DNA from: Haplosporangium gracile
Lineage: Eukaryota; Mortierellomycota; Mortierellomycetes; Mortierellales; Mortierellaceae
Assembly (NCBI GenBank): GCA_015499985.1
Contig: JAAAUF010000020.1
Span: forward strand, 1 to 26,019
Length of the DNA stretch: 26,019 nt
Direction of reading: 5' to 3'
Shown here one piece after another: positions 10,941 to 20,413 of this stretch. Within the stretch, counting starts at the first letter, position 1. Every line of letters begins with the position of its first letter. Below the pieces are notes generated by a model. It was not told the origin of the DNA and ran no database searches. It saw only the letters and a program-made list of their open reading frames with translations. The translations under genes and the position numbers were made by a program.

Positions 10941-12830
10941 ATGTCCTCAGTAGCAACCTCAGGTGCATCCTCCGCGGTCATCGTCCAAATCCTAAAGCAG
11001 CTCCTGACCCGGACCAATGTCACCAAGATCCTCGGCACCTACCTGATCTACCTTACGCTCAAGTACCGCAAGACAGCATATGGTGTCCGCATTCGTACAG
11101 ATCTTCCTGGTCCCGCGGCCCTTCCCTTCCTCGGAAACACCTACCAGCTGGTCTTCTTGCCCCGCAACGAGATTCTTCAGAGACAGACCGCCAACCACGA
11201 AAAGTATGGTCCCGTTTACACAATGACCATCCCTGGTATTGGACGTATTGTTAATATCTTGGATCCCGAGATGATCGACCATATGCTTCGAGTCAACTTT
11301 TGGGCATATGAGAAGGGACCTTTCTTGCGCACTCAGCTTGGACCCCTTGTCGGCGGAGGTAAGCAAATTATTAAGGCTTTATTTTGTTTGCTCACGTTGT
11401 TTCTTCATTCATTTGCATGCATGCATGCTCGCAGGGTACTAAGACACGTGTGTAATCCCGCTCTCTTTTATTTATGGCTTTTACAGGAATATTTGGTGCA
11501 GATGGACATCAATGGAAGTGGCAACGCAAGCTAGCTTCACACATCTTCAACGTTAAGAGTTTTAGGTCCTACACGAGTACCGTCTTTTGCAAGGAGGCCG
11601 ACTTGGTCATTGACTATCTCAACACCAAGGCTGACCGCGGAGAGGTTGTTGATCTCCAGGATGTTTTCTACAAATACACCTTGGGTACGTTCTTTCTGTA
11701 CTCGTCAGCGATGCCACGATTCCACAGGAAAACAGAGCAGTAGTGTGATCCTAACCCAACCGCATACAATTAATTACCAAATAGATTCCTTTGGAGAGAT
11801 TGCATTTGGGCAGTCATTCGGCTGCCTCGACAGACCGGGAGATGAAGTGCCCTTCGCAGCAGCATTCGACCGCCTCAACCAAACCCTTTCCGAGCGATTC
11901 ATCTCGCCCATGTTCAAACTCATCTCCTGGTATAAGGGTCACGCTGACACCATCGAACGCGATAGTAAGATCGTCAGCGATTTCACATACGAGATCATCC
12001 GACAGCGCCGCGAAGAGGGTCACGGCAAGGATCACAAGGATCTCATGCAGTTGTTCATGGAGGCACAGGACGAGAACGGCGAGGCGCTCACAGACGAGAT
12101 GCTCAAAGACACGATGAACAACTTTATTCTGGCAGGTCGTGACACCACCGCCCAGGCACTCTCTTGGATGTTCTATTTGATTCACCGCGAATCTGCCGAC
12201 AAGTCTGTGTTGGAGAGACTCAGGGATGAGACGGAGCAGGTTCTTCAGGGCTCCCTTCCAACATACGAATCGACTAAGCAGCAAAAGTTTGCTGAGGCTT
12301 GCTTCTATGAAGCCCTGAGATTATACCCCTCGGTGCCCAAGAACATGAAAACTTGTGTCGAGGACGACGTCTTGCCTGGTGGTATCCGTATCTACAAGGG
12401 TGAGAGAATCGGATGGAGTTCATATGCTATGGGACGCAGCACGGCTGTTTGGGGACCTGATGCCAAGGAGTACAAGCCTGAGCGCTGGCTTTCGGGCGAA
12501 AAACCTTCTCAGTCCAAGTTTGTGTCCTTCCACCTCGGACCACGCACATGGTAAGTTGTTTAACACCGTTATCAAACCATGATTTCACACATTATGTTAT
12601 TTTTGCTCAATCGTCTAACAATTTACTTTGTTCATTTGTTCTTGTTCTTTTGCAGTTTGGGACAAGCGTTCGCTACGATTGAGGCGATCACACTGATGTC
12701 GATGTTGGTGGAGCGCTTTGATTTCAAATTAGTGGATCCCAAGAAAGAGCCGGCCTATGTTCCTTCCCTGACTATGCCTATGGACAGCGGTCTGCCTGTG
12801 CGTATCACTCGTCGTAACCCCAAGGCATAG
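10941..12830 (+). CDS. Cytochrome P450, CYP52/CYP86-like fatty-acid hydroxylase type
   Basis: Heme monooxygenase of the ER membrane. Exons 10941-11358, 11487-11684, 11785-12550 and 12656-12830 join to 518 residues, the usual length. Signatures in order: N-terminal membrane segment with ILGTYLIYLTL; proline hinge DLPGPAALPFLGN (about 55-67); C-helix HQWKWQRK; FYKYTLDSFGEIAFG, recreated by splicing and typical of omega-hydroxylase-type P450s; I-helix oxygen-activation motif LAGRDTTAQ (about 321-329); K-helix EALR (about 381-384) of the ExxR pair; PERWL; heme loop FHLGPRTCLG with the ligand Cys at about 461. The codon of that Cys is split by intron 3 (TG from exon 3, T from exon 4). The heme loop is slightly unusual (FHLG instead of FNAG). 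The natural substrate is unknown; fatty acids or alkanes are inferred from resemblance to CYP52/CYP86. The partner would be NADPH-P450 reductase, which is not in this window. Confidence 0.93.
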
Positions 12831-12853
12831 AGTAACGGAGATAGTTGAAGAAG

Positions 12854-12859
12854 AATAAA
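12854..12859 (+). terminator. Polyadenylation signal of the P450 gene
   Basis: A canonical AATAAA lies 24 bases after the P450 stop. The next start codon (13041) is only 210 bases past the stop, so 3' processing must happen here or shortly after. Confidence 0.5.
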
Positions 12860-13040
12860 TCGCAACGGTGCTCGGACCACCTTCCAACTGGGCCCGGTCC
12901 CCTTAAGTTTTCTGCTTCCTCTTTTTTTTTTTTCCCTTCGAGGTGAGAGCAAAAAAACAAACACAAAAGGCGTTCTCTTTTTCCCTTTTTCACCCACACT
13001 CAGGACTCTTCTCCCTTCCCTCCGACACAAAGACCCAAGA

Positions 13041-15322
13041 ATGCCATCACCGACAACACTACCCAGAAGCTCATGCTCAAGCTCAAGCTCCCGATTGCTA
13101 ACCTCCATCCGCTGCACCAGATCCTCATTGGGCCCCAGGACTGTCGTCACAAGCAAAAAACAGCCCATGGTGTTCCAACAGTGTCGCCTCGGACACTCCT
13201 GGATCTCGGGACACCCACACAGTCTCCTCTACAAACCCGCCACGGCTGCCAACCAAGCGTCGTCCAAGAGCGTGACAGGATCTTGTGGTAACGGGAACAG
13301 TGCCAACACAGGGGCCGGACAACCCTGCGGCGGTTTTAACTACAACCATAACAACAACGGCAACAGCAGTTCGTCCTCATTTCTGGATTTTGTAGGCAAT
13401 AGCCGGTATCAGGCGTACACTCTTGCCCGGTTCTCAACCCTCTCAGCGGCATCTTCCTCGGCTTCATCATCCTCTTCTTCTTCATCGTCGTCGTCGATCT
13501 CGGGTCAAGCTAGTTCTTCAGAGTCTCAGGTTTCTGGATCGTCCTCGATTCGTCAAGAACCGACAGACAACGCCTCTGGCCACCACCATGAGGAAAGAGC
13601 CCATTCAAACCCAGCAGATGCACAGTCACCCGAAACATCACCAACATCAACAACACCCGCTACTTCCTCCTCGACCACCGCATCATCATTACCAACATCA
13701 TTATCATTATCTTCCGCTACAAAAAAGGAACACGACGACACCGAGGACGCCTGGGCTGTCAACGAGAGCTATTCAGGTCACGCGTCATCGTCTAATCCAC
13801 CATCATCCGACGACAGCAAGGACGACCCCTCAAGGGTATCATTCTGCCAAGATATGGCCTCTTCCAAGCCTGGAGACCCCGCGGCCATTGACGCCTCATG
13901 GCGCCGAACATCCGATTCTATTCCTTTAGCTCCCTTCTCAGGCAGCTCTGTTCTGTCTCCTTCCCCTTCCTCGTCTTCATCGTCAAGTAAAGCTGGCGGA
14001 TTGGATCTAAGTTCAAGCACATTGGTTCAGCAAATGCTTTTCAAGGAGCGGGCACCTCATGCTGACAGATCGGAGGACGATAATGGCAGATCAAATAAAC
14101 AGGACCAGCAGCAACATTCACAAGAAGGTAATTCGAGCAATCATCGTTCAATTGACTGGGACGATGACGATGACCACGACAACCACATGGAGCGAAGACA
14201 GAACCAAGCCCGAGGATGAGACATCGACCCCTTCTGCTCAATTTTTTTTGGGCGACCCACTTGGACCATCGACATTTTTGTTGGTTTTTCGACTATGCTA
14301 TGGTTCTTTAGTGTCTCTTGCAATAAAGCACTCAATTGCTTAATCGGTTTAGTTGCCTTGAAGGTATCTCTGCACTCTCGGTTCTGCAAGACCCATCGGA
14401 CATTGACACTCATCGTCTTTCCCCCCAAAATCGGCCATTTTTTTTTTTTTTTTTTTTTCGTAGCGATAGAATCCTCGGAGACCCGGAATCAATCTTCACC
14501 TACGACCAATTCAACATCCGCAAGTCCCTCACTTGCATCCATGCTATTGAATCAATCGAGCGGTGACGCTTCCGAATTACGCAAGGCGAACAAGGTTGCT
14601 CAACAACAACAACAACAGCAGTCGAAGGCTGCACCTGTTCAGGATGACGAAGATCATATCTCGAAGTTGGACATTCGCGTTGGCATTGTGCGCTCGGTCA
14701 CTGCACACCCCGATGCCGAGTCGTTGTATATCGAACAAGGTAAGGCACAGTGATGGTGATGATGATGGACTTGAATATTTCTAAATGTACATTTGTCAAT
14801 AGGAAATGGTCTGTTGCTTTTCTGTACAAATGGATGACTAATAGACAGAATGTTCCTGTATTTTGTTGGTAATCGATAGTTGATGTGGGAGACAAGGATA
14901 ATGATGAGGCCAAGGAGCCAAGGACGATTGTCAGCGGCCTGGTCCGTCATGTTCCAAAGGAATATTTGGAGGGTCGAGCAGTGATCGTAGTAGGAAACAT
15001 GAAGCCGTCAAAGCTCCGAGGAGTGATGTCTCAGGGTATGCTGTTGTGTGCGATGGAGCAGGACGAGAAGGGAGAGGTGACCAAGGTTGGCCTGTTGGAG
15101 CCAGCAGAGGGTAGTCAGGCCGGAGACAAAGTCACGATTGAGGGCTTCACTGATTTGGAGACTGTCCCTGCGGCGGTGTTGACGCCCAAGAAGAAGTGGT
15201 TTGAGAAATCTAGGATCCATTTCTCTGTGCTGGATGGTGTGGCCTATTACAAGGGATCACCCTTCAGGACTGTTCAGGGACTGGTCCGCTGTAAGAGCAT
15301 CTCCAAAGGAGAAATCTCGTAA
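13041..15322 (+). CDS. Ser-rich protein with C-terminal EMAP-II/AIMP1 tRNA-binding domain
   Basis: Exons 13041-14127, 14464-14739 and 14880-15322 add to 1806 bases, or 601 residues. The C-terminal domain (about 429-595) is a clear EMAP-II/Arc1p-type tRNA-binding OB fold: KLDIRVGIVRSVTAHPDAES, then TIVSGLVRHVPKEYLEGRAV, GNMKPSKLRGVMSQGMLLCA, LTPKKKWFE and YKGSPFRTV. It aligns end to end with the C-terminus of human AIMP1. Proteins with this domain bind tRNA and often dock on aminoacyl-tRNA synthetases. The first 362 residues are low-complexity: Ser runs, Asn-rich NYNHNNNGN, His/Asp patches, then a Gln run in exon 2. The first 60 residues are basic, rich in R/S/T and free of acidic residues, resembling a mitochondrial presequence. 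Splicing of exon 1 to 2 is inferred from donor AAG/GTAATT, matching phase and an acceptor behind a 21-T tract. The alternative is two genes: a Ser-rich one ending at 14219 and a short EMAP-II one starting at ATG 14541-14543. Confidence 0.8.
14438..14458 (+). repeat. Poly-T tract before the acceptor of intron 1
   Basis: An uninterrupted run of 21 T ends five bases before the exon 2 start at 14464 (T-run, CGTAG, exon). It serves as an extreme polypyrimidine tract. Homopolymers this long are prone to length variation and sequencing error. Confidence 0.8.
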
Positions 15323-16071
15323 TTTTTTTTAGTGTGCTGAAAGCATAAAAATTCTTCAAAGCATCGAAATTGATATCGCCACGGAGCAAGAAGATGACGG
15401 GAGCCAGGGACTCGATTAGCCATAGGCGGATATGTGTCACATGGAGATGGTCCGTCCTTTTTTTGCTGCTATTGTTGCAGTGTGTGTTTTCTTTCAATTT
15501 GGTTGGTTATCCAAGCAAGGGACGAGACGACAGATGGACGAAAAAAGGCGAGCTATGGCTGCTTGGACCAAAGTAAGACTGACTGAGAGAAATGAAAGCC
15601 AGCAGATGAAAAGATTTTGACTCTCCTCCAGAAATGGCGCCATCGCTCTGCCCGAAAATGAGAAACATCGCCTTGCCAATAAGTGGTCACATAGCACACC
15701 ATTGACAGGTTTTGACTGGTGCCACAACTCATACAAAAGAAGACGACAAAGAGGCCTCGACCCCTCATTCCTTCGCCCAAGTCCCTCCCTCCCTCTCTCT
15801 CCCTCCATCACTTCTCCATCACCCCTCTTCACTCTTTTCCTTGATCATAAACACTCTCTCCACTCCCTACTCTCTACTCTCTTTACTCTCCTCACGAACA
15901 CACTCTCTTCCTCCACACGCCGTAACGTCAATCCTTCGTGCACTCGATCTCTTTCTCTCTCCCTCACTCCTTTGTCATTCGACTCCCCTTTTGATACCCC
16001 CTCTCCCCCCTCCTACCTTTCCCTTGCATACACACATACACATACATATACGCATACGCATACTCTTCACT
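15323..16071. other. Intergenic region and CT-rich leader of the MET30-like gene
   Basis: About 750 bases without a gene. The first 400 are mixed sequence with no supported frame or RNA gene. From about 15760 the plus strand turns into dense CT tracts (CCCTCCCTCC, CTCTCTCC) and ends in an alternating CATACA/CATACG repeat just before the start codon. This is probably the transcription start region and a long 5' UTR of the F-box gene. It stays open in the F-box frame, but the first ATG of that frame is 16072. Confidence 0.5.
16026..16063 (+). repeat. Alternating purine-pyrimidine (CATACA)n-like tract
   Basis: Thirty-eight bases of nearly perfect alternating purine/pyrimidine, built of CA, TA and CG steps (CATACACACATACAC then CATATACGCATACGCATAC), end nine bases before the start codon at 16072. 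It is a microsatellite inside the inferred 5' leader. Confidence 0.6.
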
Positions 16072-18238
16072 ATGGCACACCGCTCTCCCTCACCATCCCC
16101 TGCCCCTGTCGACTCAATTGACTTGTTAGCCCCTTCCCTATGCCTGAACCCAGATGCAATTGCCGATCTGGCCCCTGTCCAACCCTCAGAACATAACCTC
16201 CTCCCCTCCACCTTCCCCACTCTCACCTGGTCTGAACAATCTTCCCTCCACCGCAACGTCTCATTGGGCGAGAAGCGCCTGTGCTACCGCCACCGCCCTG
16301 ACCTCAGGTCCAAGCGGGCTGCAGACGAGTTCCAGCTCGAAGAGTTGCAACAGGTACAATATCTGTCCTGTCCAAACTGATCGTTGTCGTGTGCTCCATT
16401 ACTACCTTTTGCATGTTTAAATGTGCACGGTTCATGCCGTCTATCTCAAAATGACTAACAACGCTTATTCTCTGTGCACTCTTCCTTCCTCCCTTTGACA
16501 GGACATTAAGTTGCTCCCCAGCCAAGATCAACAGATTATATCGCACATCTGGTCCCTCTTCGGGTCTGCCCCAACAAGCCATCGCCAGCTTGTCCTCAGC
16601 GGCCTCTTGACCCAATGCTGCGTCCCCCAACTCTCCTTCCTCTCCAACCACCTCCAACCACTCCTTCGCATTGACTTCTTGACCATCCTTCCCCCAGAGA
16701 TCTCTCTTCGCATCCTCTCCTACCTCGACGCCACATCCCTCTGCCACGCTGCCCAGGTCTGTAGGAGCTGGAGGCGCCTCGCTGATGATGATGTGGTCTG
16801 GCACCGGATGTGCGAGCAGCATATTGGTCTGAAGTGCACAAAGTGCGGATGGGGTCTTCCTCTGCTTGAGAAGAAGAAGGTCCGTGCAAAGCGCCAGGAA
16901 GAAGTCGCTCAGATCCAAGAACGTCCCCTTCAAATCGACACATTCGCCTCTTCCCATCCGCCATCGCCTTCCCCTTCTATCTCGCCATCTTCACCCACCT
17001 TCCCTGCCCGTCGTCGTAGTACCTCCAGCGATCTTGAGGCCGACTCTCGATCTGCCAAGCGTGCCTGTCATGGCTCTCGCTCTCCATCTCCTTCCTACGA
17101 CTCGAACGATTACCCCGCACCCCTCTTCCAGTCCCCAGTGCCGCCAGTCAAGGCCGAGGGCGCGACCAAGCGGCCATGGAAGGAAATTTACTCCGAGCGC
17201 CTGATTGTTGAGCGCAACTGGAGAAAGCGCAACTACAAGGTTAAGCAGTTCCGTGGCCATACCGATGGTGTAATGTGTCTTCAGTTCGACGACTCTTTCC
17301 TCATCACCGGCTCCTACGACAACTCTGTCAAGGTCTGGAACATTGAGACTGGCGAGTGCCTCCGCACTCTCACCGGGCATGCTCTTTGTGTCCGCGCTCT
17401 TCATTTTGACGAGGCCAAGCTCATTACTGGTTCGATGGACCGCACCCTCAAAATCTGGAACTACCACACTGGCCAGTGCATCCGCACTCTTCAAGGACAT
17501 ACCGATGGTGTTGTTACTCTTGATTTCGACTCGCGCATCCTCGCCTCGGGATCCGTCGACGCCACCATCAAGATCTGGAACTTTGCTACCGGTCAGTGCT
17601 CGACTTTGAAGGGCCACAACGACCTGGTCAACAAGGTCCAGATCTACAAGAAGGACTTCCTCTTCTCGACTAGTGATGATACCACCGTTAAGTTCTGGGA
17701 TATTGCCAGTCGTACCTGTCTCCAAACCTTCACTGGCCATGTAGGTCGCGTCCAATGCCTGCAGACTTCGGGAGACGCCCTGATCTCCATTCTTGCCAAC
17801 CATCGTCATGGCAAGTTTGCAGCTTTGGAGACAGCCTCGCAGGGCTCTAACAATGCCTTCGTCTCGCGGGCTCGCGCCATTTCGCCTGCCTACGAGAGCT
17901 CCTCGTCCGATTCGGAGACAAGAACCACTCGCTCCATTGTCGTCACTGGTGGTTTGGACAACACTCTCAAGATCTGGGATGCCGAGACCGGGGCCTGCCT
18001 GAACACACTTTTTGGCCATGAAGAAGGCGTCTGGTCGCTTGCGTTTGACAAGCTCCGCATTGTATCTGGCAGTCTTGACAAGACCATCAAGGTTTGGGAT
18101 ACTGAGAGTGGCGAGTGCCTTTATACCCTCTCGGGTCCTGAAGGGCCAGTGACTTGTGTTGGACTTGGCGACACCAAGGTTGTTGGTGGATCGGCCGACG
18201 GGTCCGTCTTCCTCTGGGACTATGGCGCCCGTATGTAA
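16072..18238 (+). CDS. MET30: F-box/WD40 sulfur-controller protein (MET30/sconB type)
   Basis: Substrate receptor of an SCF ubiquitin ligase. In ascomycetes this protein targets the Met4/CYS3 activator and represses sulfur assimilation. Exons 16072-16353 and 16502-18238 give 672 residues; the phase-0 intron is 148 bases. Specific family sequence before the F-box includes KRLCYRHRPDLRSKRAADE and SQDQQIISHIWSLFGSAP. The F-box is about 152-200 (LPPEISLRILSYLDATSLCH to ADDDVVWHRMCEQHI). Next comes CTKCGWGLPLL, a Ser/Pro-rich linker and KRPWKEIYSERL, then a beta-propeller of seven WD repeats from about 342 to the end (FRGHTDGVMCLQFDD, LTGHALCV, LQGHTDGV, LKGHNDLV, FTGHVGRV, LFGHEEGV, LSGPEGPV). 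Repeat 5 carries an insertion of about 60 residues with SSSSDSETR, as in other Met30 proteins. Repeat 7 has GP instead of GH. Nuclear location and partners Skp1/Cullin-1 are known for the family; the target in this fungus is inferred. Confidence 0.95.
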
Positions 18239-18407
18239 AAGCATTACATAGAATCGAAAAACACAAAAACATGTAATATAAATGTACCATAGCACAAAGT
18301 TACCCGTCGTTTTTATCATTATTATGGCGCAATTGAGCGTAGGAAACTCAGTTTTGCTTCGAGGAGGGGGACCTTGCCCACCACGGATCCAAACATCATC
18401 GATCGTG

Positions 18408-18419
18408 CACGTGACGTAA
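18408..18419. promoter_or_regulatory. CACGTGAC E-box overlapping a TGACGTAA element (prohibitin promoter)
   Basis: CACGTGACGTAA lies 99 bases before the prohibitin ATG. It combines a palindromic E-box (the type bound by fungal Cbf1-like bHLH factors) with an overlapping CRE/ATF-like TGACGTAA. A second CACGTGA lies at the matching position of the next gene. Confidence 0.45.
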
Positions 18420-18506
18420 ACAAGAAAGAGTCCGAAAGGAAGTGGGCTAGAAAAGGCAAACTCGAGAGAGGGCCTTGTCTAAAATCACCACTCTTTCCTA
18501 CCCACC

Positions 18507-20190
18507 ATGTCTGCCATCCTCAACACCCTGACAAAGGTCGCCATCCCCGTTGGAGCTGTTGTTTCCTTCCTGCAGTACAGCATGTACGATGGTAAGAAAC
18601 AAGACTAAAAGCAAACATAAGCCGACAAGATCTTTTTCCGTTGTCGCTTCTGCTAGGGCTGAGGATCTCTCTTGGCTTGACGGGTTTCCGATCACACAAT
18701 AATCACCGGCAATAGCAGGGCCACAAGCAAGAGCAACGGACATCGGACAGCGAAACGTTAGGCAGCACCCTGAAGGAATCAGCTTTCGTGGGCACAAACA
18801 TAGATCGGACGTTGTGAATGTGTGTTTGCTCGCATGAGTAGCTCTCAGCTGTAACCTGGTTACTTAGTTGTTGTGACGGTGGCTGCGCGCTGTTGTAGTA
18901 GAAGGTCTGAACAACTTTTGAACGGCCAACTACTCCTTATGTCCCTCTTCGCCCTTCCGGACTTTCAGAGATCAGATTCTGAACTACAATCCTTTGGTCC
19001 TTCTCCGCTATTCAGTGGAGAGCAAATCGTAGTAGCTATTGCAACTTGGACCCGTCTAACCACACCCAATTCTTCCATTGACTTTTCTCTTGAATAGTCC
19101 AAGGAGGACACCGCGCTGTTATTTTCGACCGTTTGGAGGGAGTCAAGCCCGCCCCTGTTGGCGAGGGCACTCATTTCTTGGTCCCCTGGTTGCAGCGCGC
19201 GATCCAGTTTGACGTCCGCACCAAGCCTCGCAACATCTCGACAACAACTGGATCGAAGGATATGCAGATGGTCACCTTGACCCTTCGTGTCCTCCACAGA
19301 CCCGAGGTCAAGAACCTCTCCCAGATTTACCAGGGACTCGGCTTGGATTATGACGAGCGTGTCTTGCCCTCGATCGGAAATGAAGTCTTGAAGTCGATCG
19401 TTGCCCAGTTCGATGCTGGAGAGCTTATCACCCAGCGTGAGCTTGTTTCTTCCAAGATCCGTGAGGACCTTGCTAAGCGCGCAAGAGAGTTCCACATCGA
19501 GCTCGAGGATGTCTCTATTGTAAGTTTCATGTATTGTTTTTTTTTCTTAATTTGATGACTTTAGTTGCTAACGATCTGTATTGTAGTGGAGACGAACCGA
19601 GGTACTTATTTGCAAGGGGAAGGTACTAACAAAAAGGGATTACTTGACTTTTTTATCATTAGACTACCATGACTTTTGGTCGCGACTTCACCAACGCCGT
19701 CGAGCAGAAGCAGATTGCTCAGCAGGAGGCCGGTATGTGTTGATTACAGGGAGCTGCATTTTGTTCGACTGTATTTCTGCCAGAATATCGGAGGACATTT
19801 TTTAGCTGACGTATTGTATCATTTTCCCTTTGTAACTTCTAGAGCGCGCCAAGTTCATCGTCGAGAAGGCCGAGCAGGAGAAGAACGCCGTCATTATCAG
19901 AGCTGAGGGTGAAGCGTAGGTCGAATTCAATATGACTTTTGACTTTTCAACTGTCGACGATGATACTGATGTTCACCGCCAACTGACCTATCTATTATGT
20001 TCATATTTTTTTTTCTAGTCACGCTGCCGAGATTATTTCCGCATCATTGGAGAAGGCTGGTGCTGGTTTGATTGAGCTCCGTCGTATTGAGGCTTCCAAG
20101 GATATTGCCGGCACCTTGGCCCAGGCCAAGAACGTCACTTACCTTCCCAACCAGAAGGGCAACAACATGTTGTTGAACCTCCCCGTCTAA
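18507..20190 (+). CDS. PHB1: Prohibitin-1 (mitochondrial inner-membrane scaffold)
   Basis: SPFH-family protein that forms ring complexes with prohibitin-2 in the mitochondrial inner membrane, where it protects newly made proteins and regulates m-AAA protease. Exons 18507-18591, 19098-19519, 19663-19732, 19843-19915 and 20019-20190 give 273 residues, against 272 in human PHB1. The start has an ideal context (CCCACCATG). The N-terminal hydrophobic anchor is [11 protein letters not shown]. The PHB domain follows with [27 protein letters not shown] and [10 protein letters not shown], then [20 protein letters not shown]. Next come the coiled-coil region ([19 protein letters not shown] and EKAEQEKN) and the C-terminus [16 protein letters not shown], which matches the animal form. 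Intron 1 is 506 bases. Intron 2 (19520-19662) contains a 15-base in-frame segment with its own splice signals (see findings); the family consensus SI-TTMTFG fits skipping it. Confidence 0.95.
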
Positions 20191-20230
20191 GTTACAACGA
20201 GCATTGGATACAACGAGCAGCAGGAAGACT

Positions 20231-20236
20231 AATAAA
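20231..20236 (+). terminator. Polyadenylation signal of prohibitin
   Basis: AATAAA lies 41 bases after the prohibitin stop, in the 223-base gap before the next start codon. Confidence 0.5.
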
Positions 20237-20317
20237 TATCATTTGAACACGATTCACGAACCCTTCGAGGCCCTCCCAACGGTTCTGTCTTGTCGTTTTG
20301 TTGTTTGCATGATGCTG

Positions 20318-20324
20318 CACGTGA
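20318..20324. promoter_or_regulatory. CACGTGA E-box in the importin promoter
   Basis: GCACGTGAT lies 96 bases before the importin ATG. The same core (GCACGTGA) is found 99 bases before the prohibitin ATG. This is a candidate bHLH (Cbf1-like) site by resemblance and position. Confidence 0.4.
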
Positions 20325-20413
20325 TCTGTTGAAAGTCTACTTATTTGGAGAAGCCTGGACTTTTGCGCATCTGAATCTCTTTCCTCAACAACTTATTTTC
20401 TACAACGACCGCC

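Noticed and set aside
11415..11428. GCATGCATGCATGC palindrome in P450 intron 1
   Set aside because: It is a short tetranucleotide repeat inside an intron; self-complementarity is automatic for repeated CATG.
12755..13168. 137-codon minus-strand frame spanning the P450 end and the next gene start
   Set aside because: It is antisense to two well-supported coding exons and includes the A/T-run intergenic spacer; no family resemblance.
13430..13930. Overlapping frames rich in His/Pro/Arg opposite or shifted from the Ser-rich region
   Set aside because: They arise from the TCA/TCC/CAC repeats of the Ser-rich exon read in other frames.
15770..16060. In-frame upstream extension of the MET30-like protein through the CT-rich leader
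   Set aside because: The frame is open but contains no ATG before 16072, and the sequence is simple CT/CA repeat.
16991..18319. Long antisense open frame (442 codons) opposite the MET30-like gene
   Set aside because: It mirrors the WD repeats codon for codon, shows no domain of its own, and is explained by codon bias of the sense gene.
18325..18335. TGGCGCAATTG, which matches the tRNA A-box consensus
   Set aside because: No B-box (GGTTCRANTCC) follows at a suitable distance and the seven bases before it cannot form an acceptor stem with downstream sequence.
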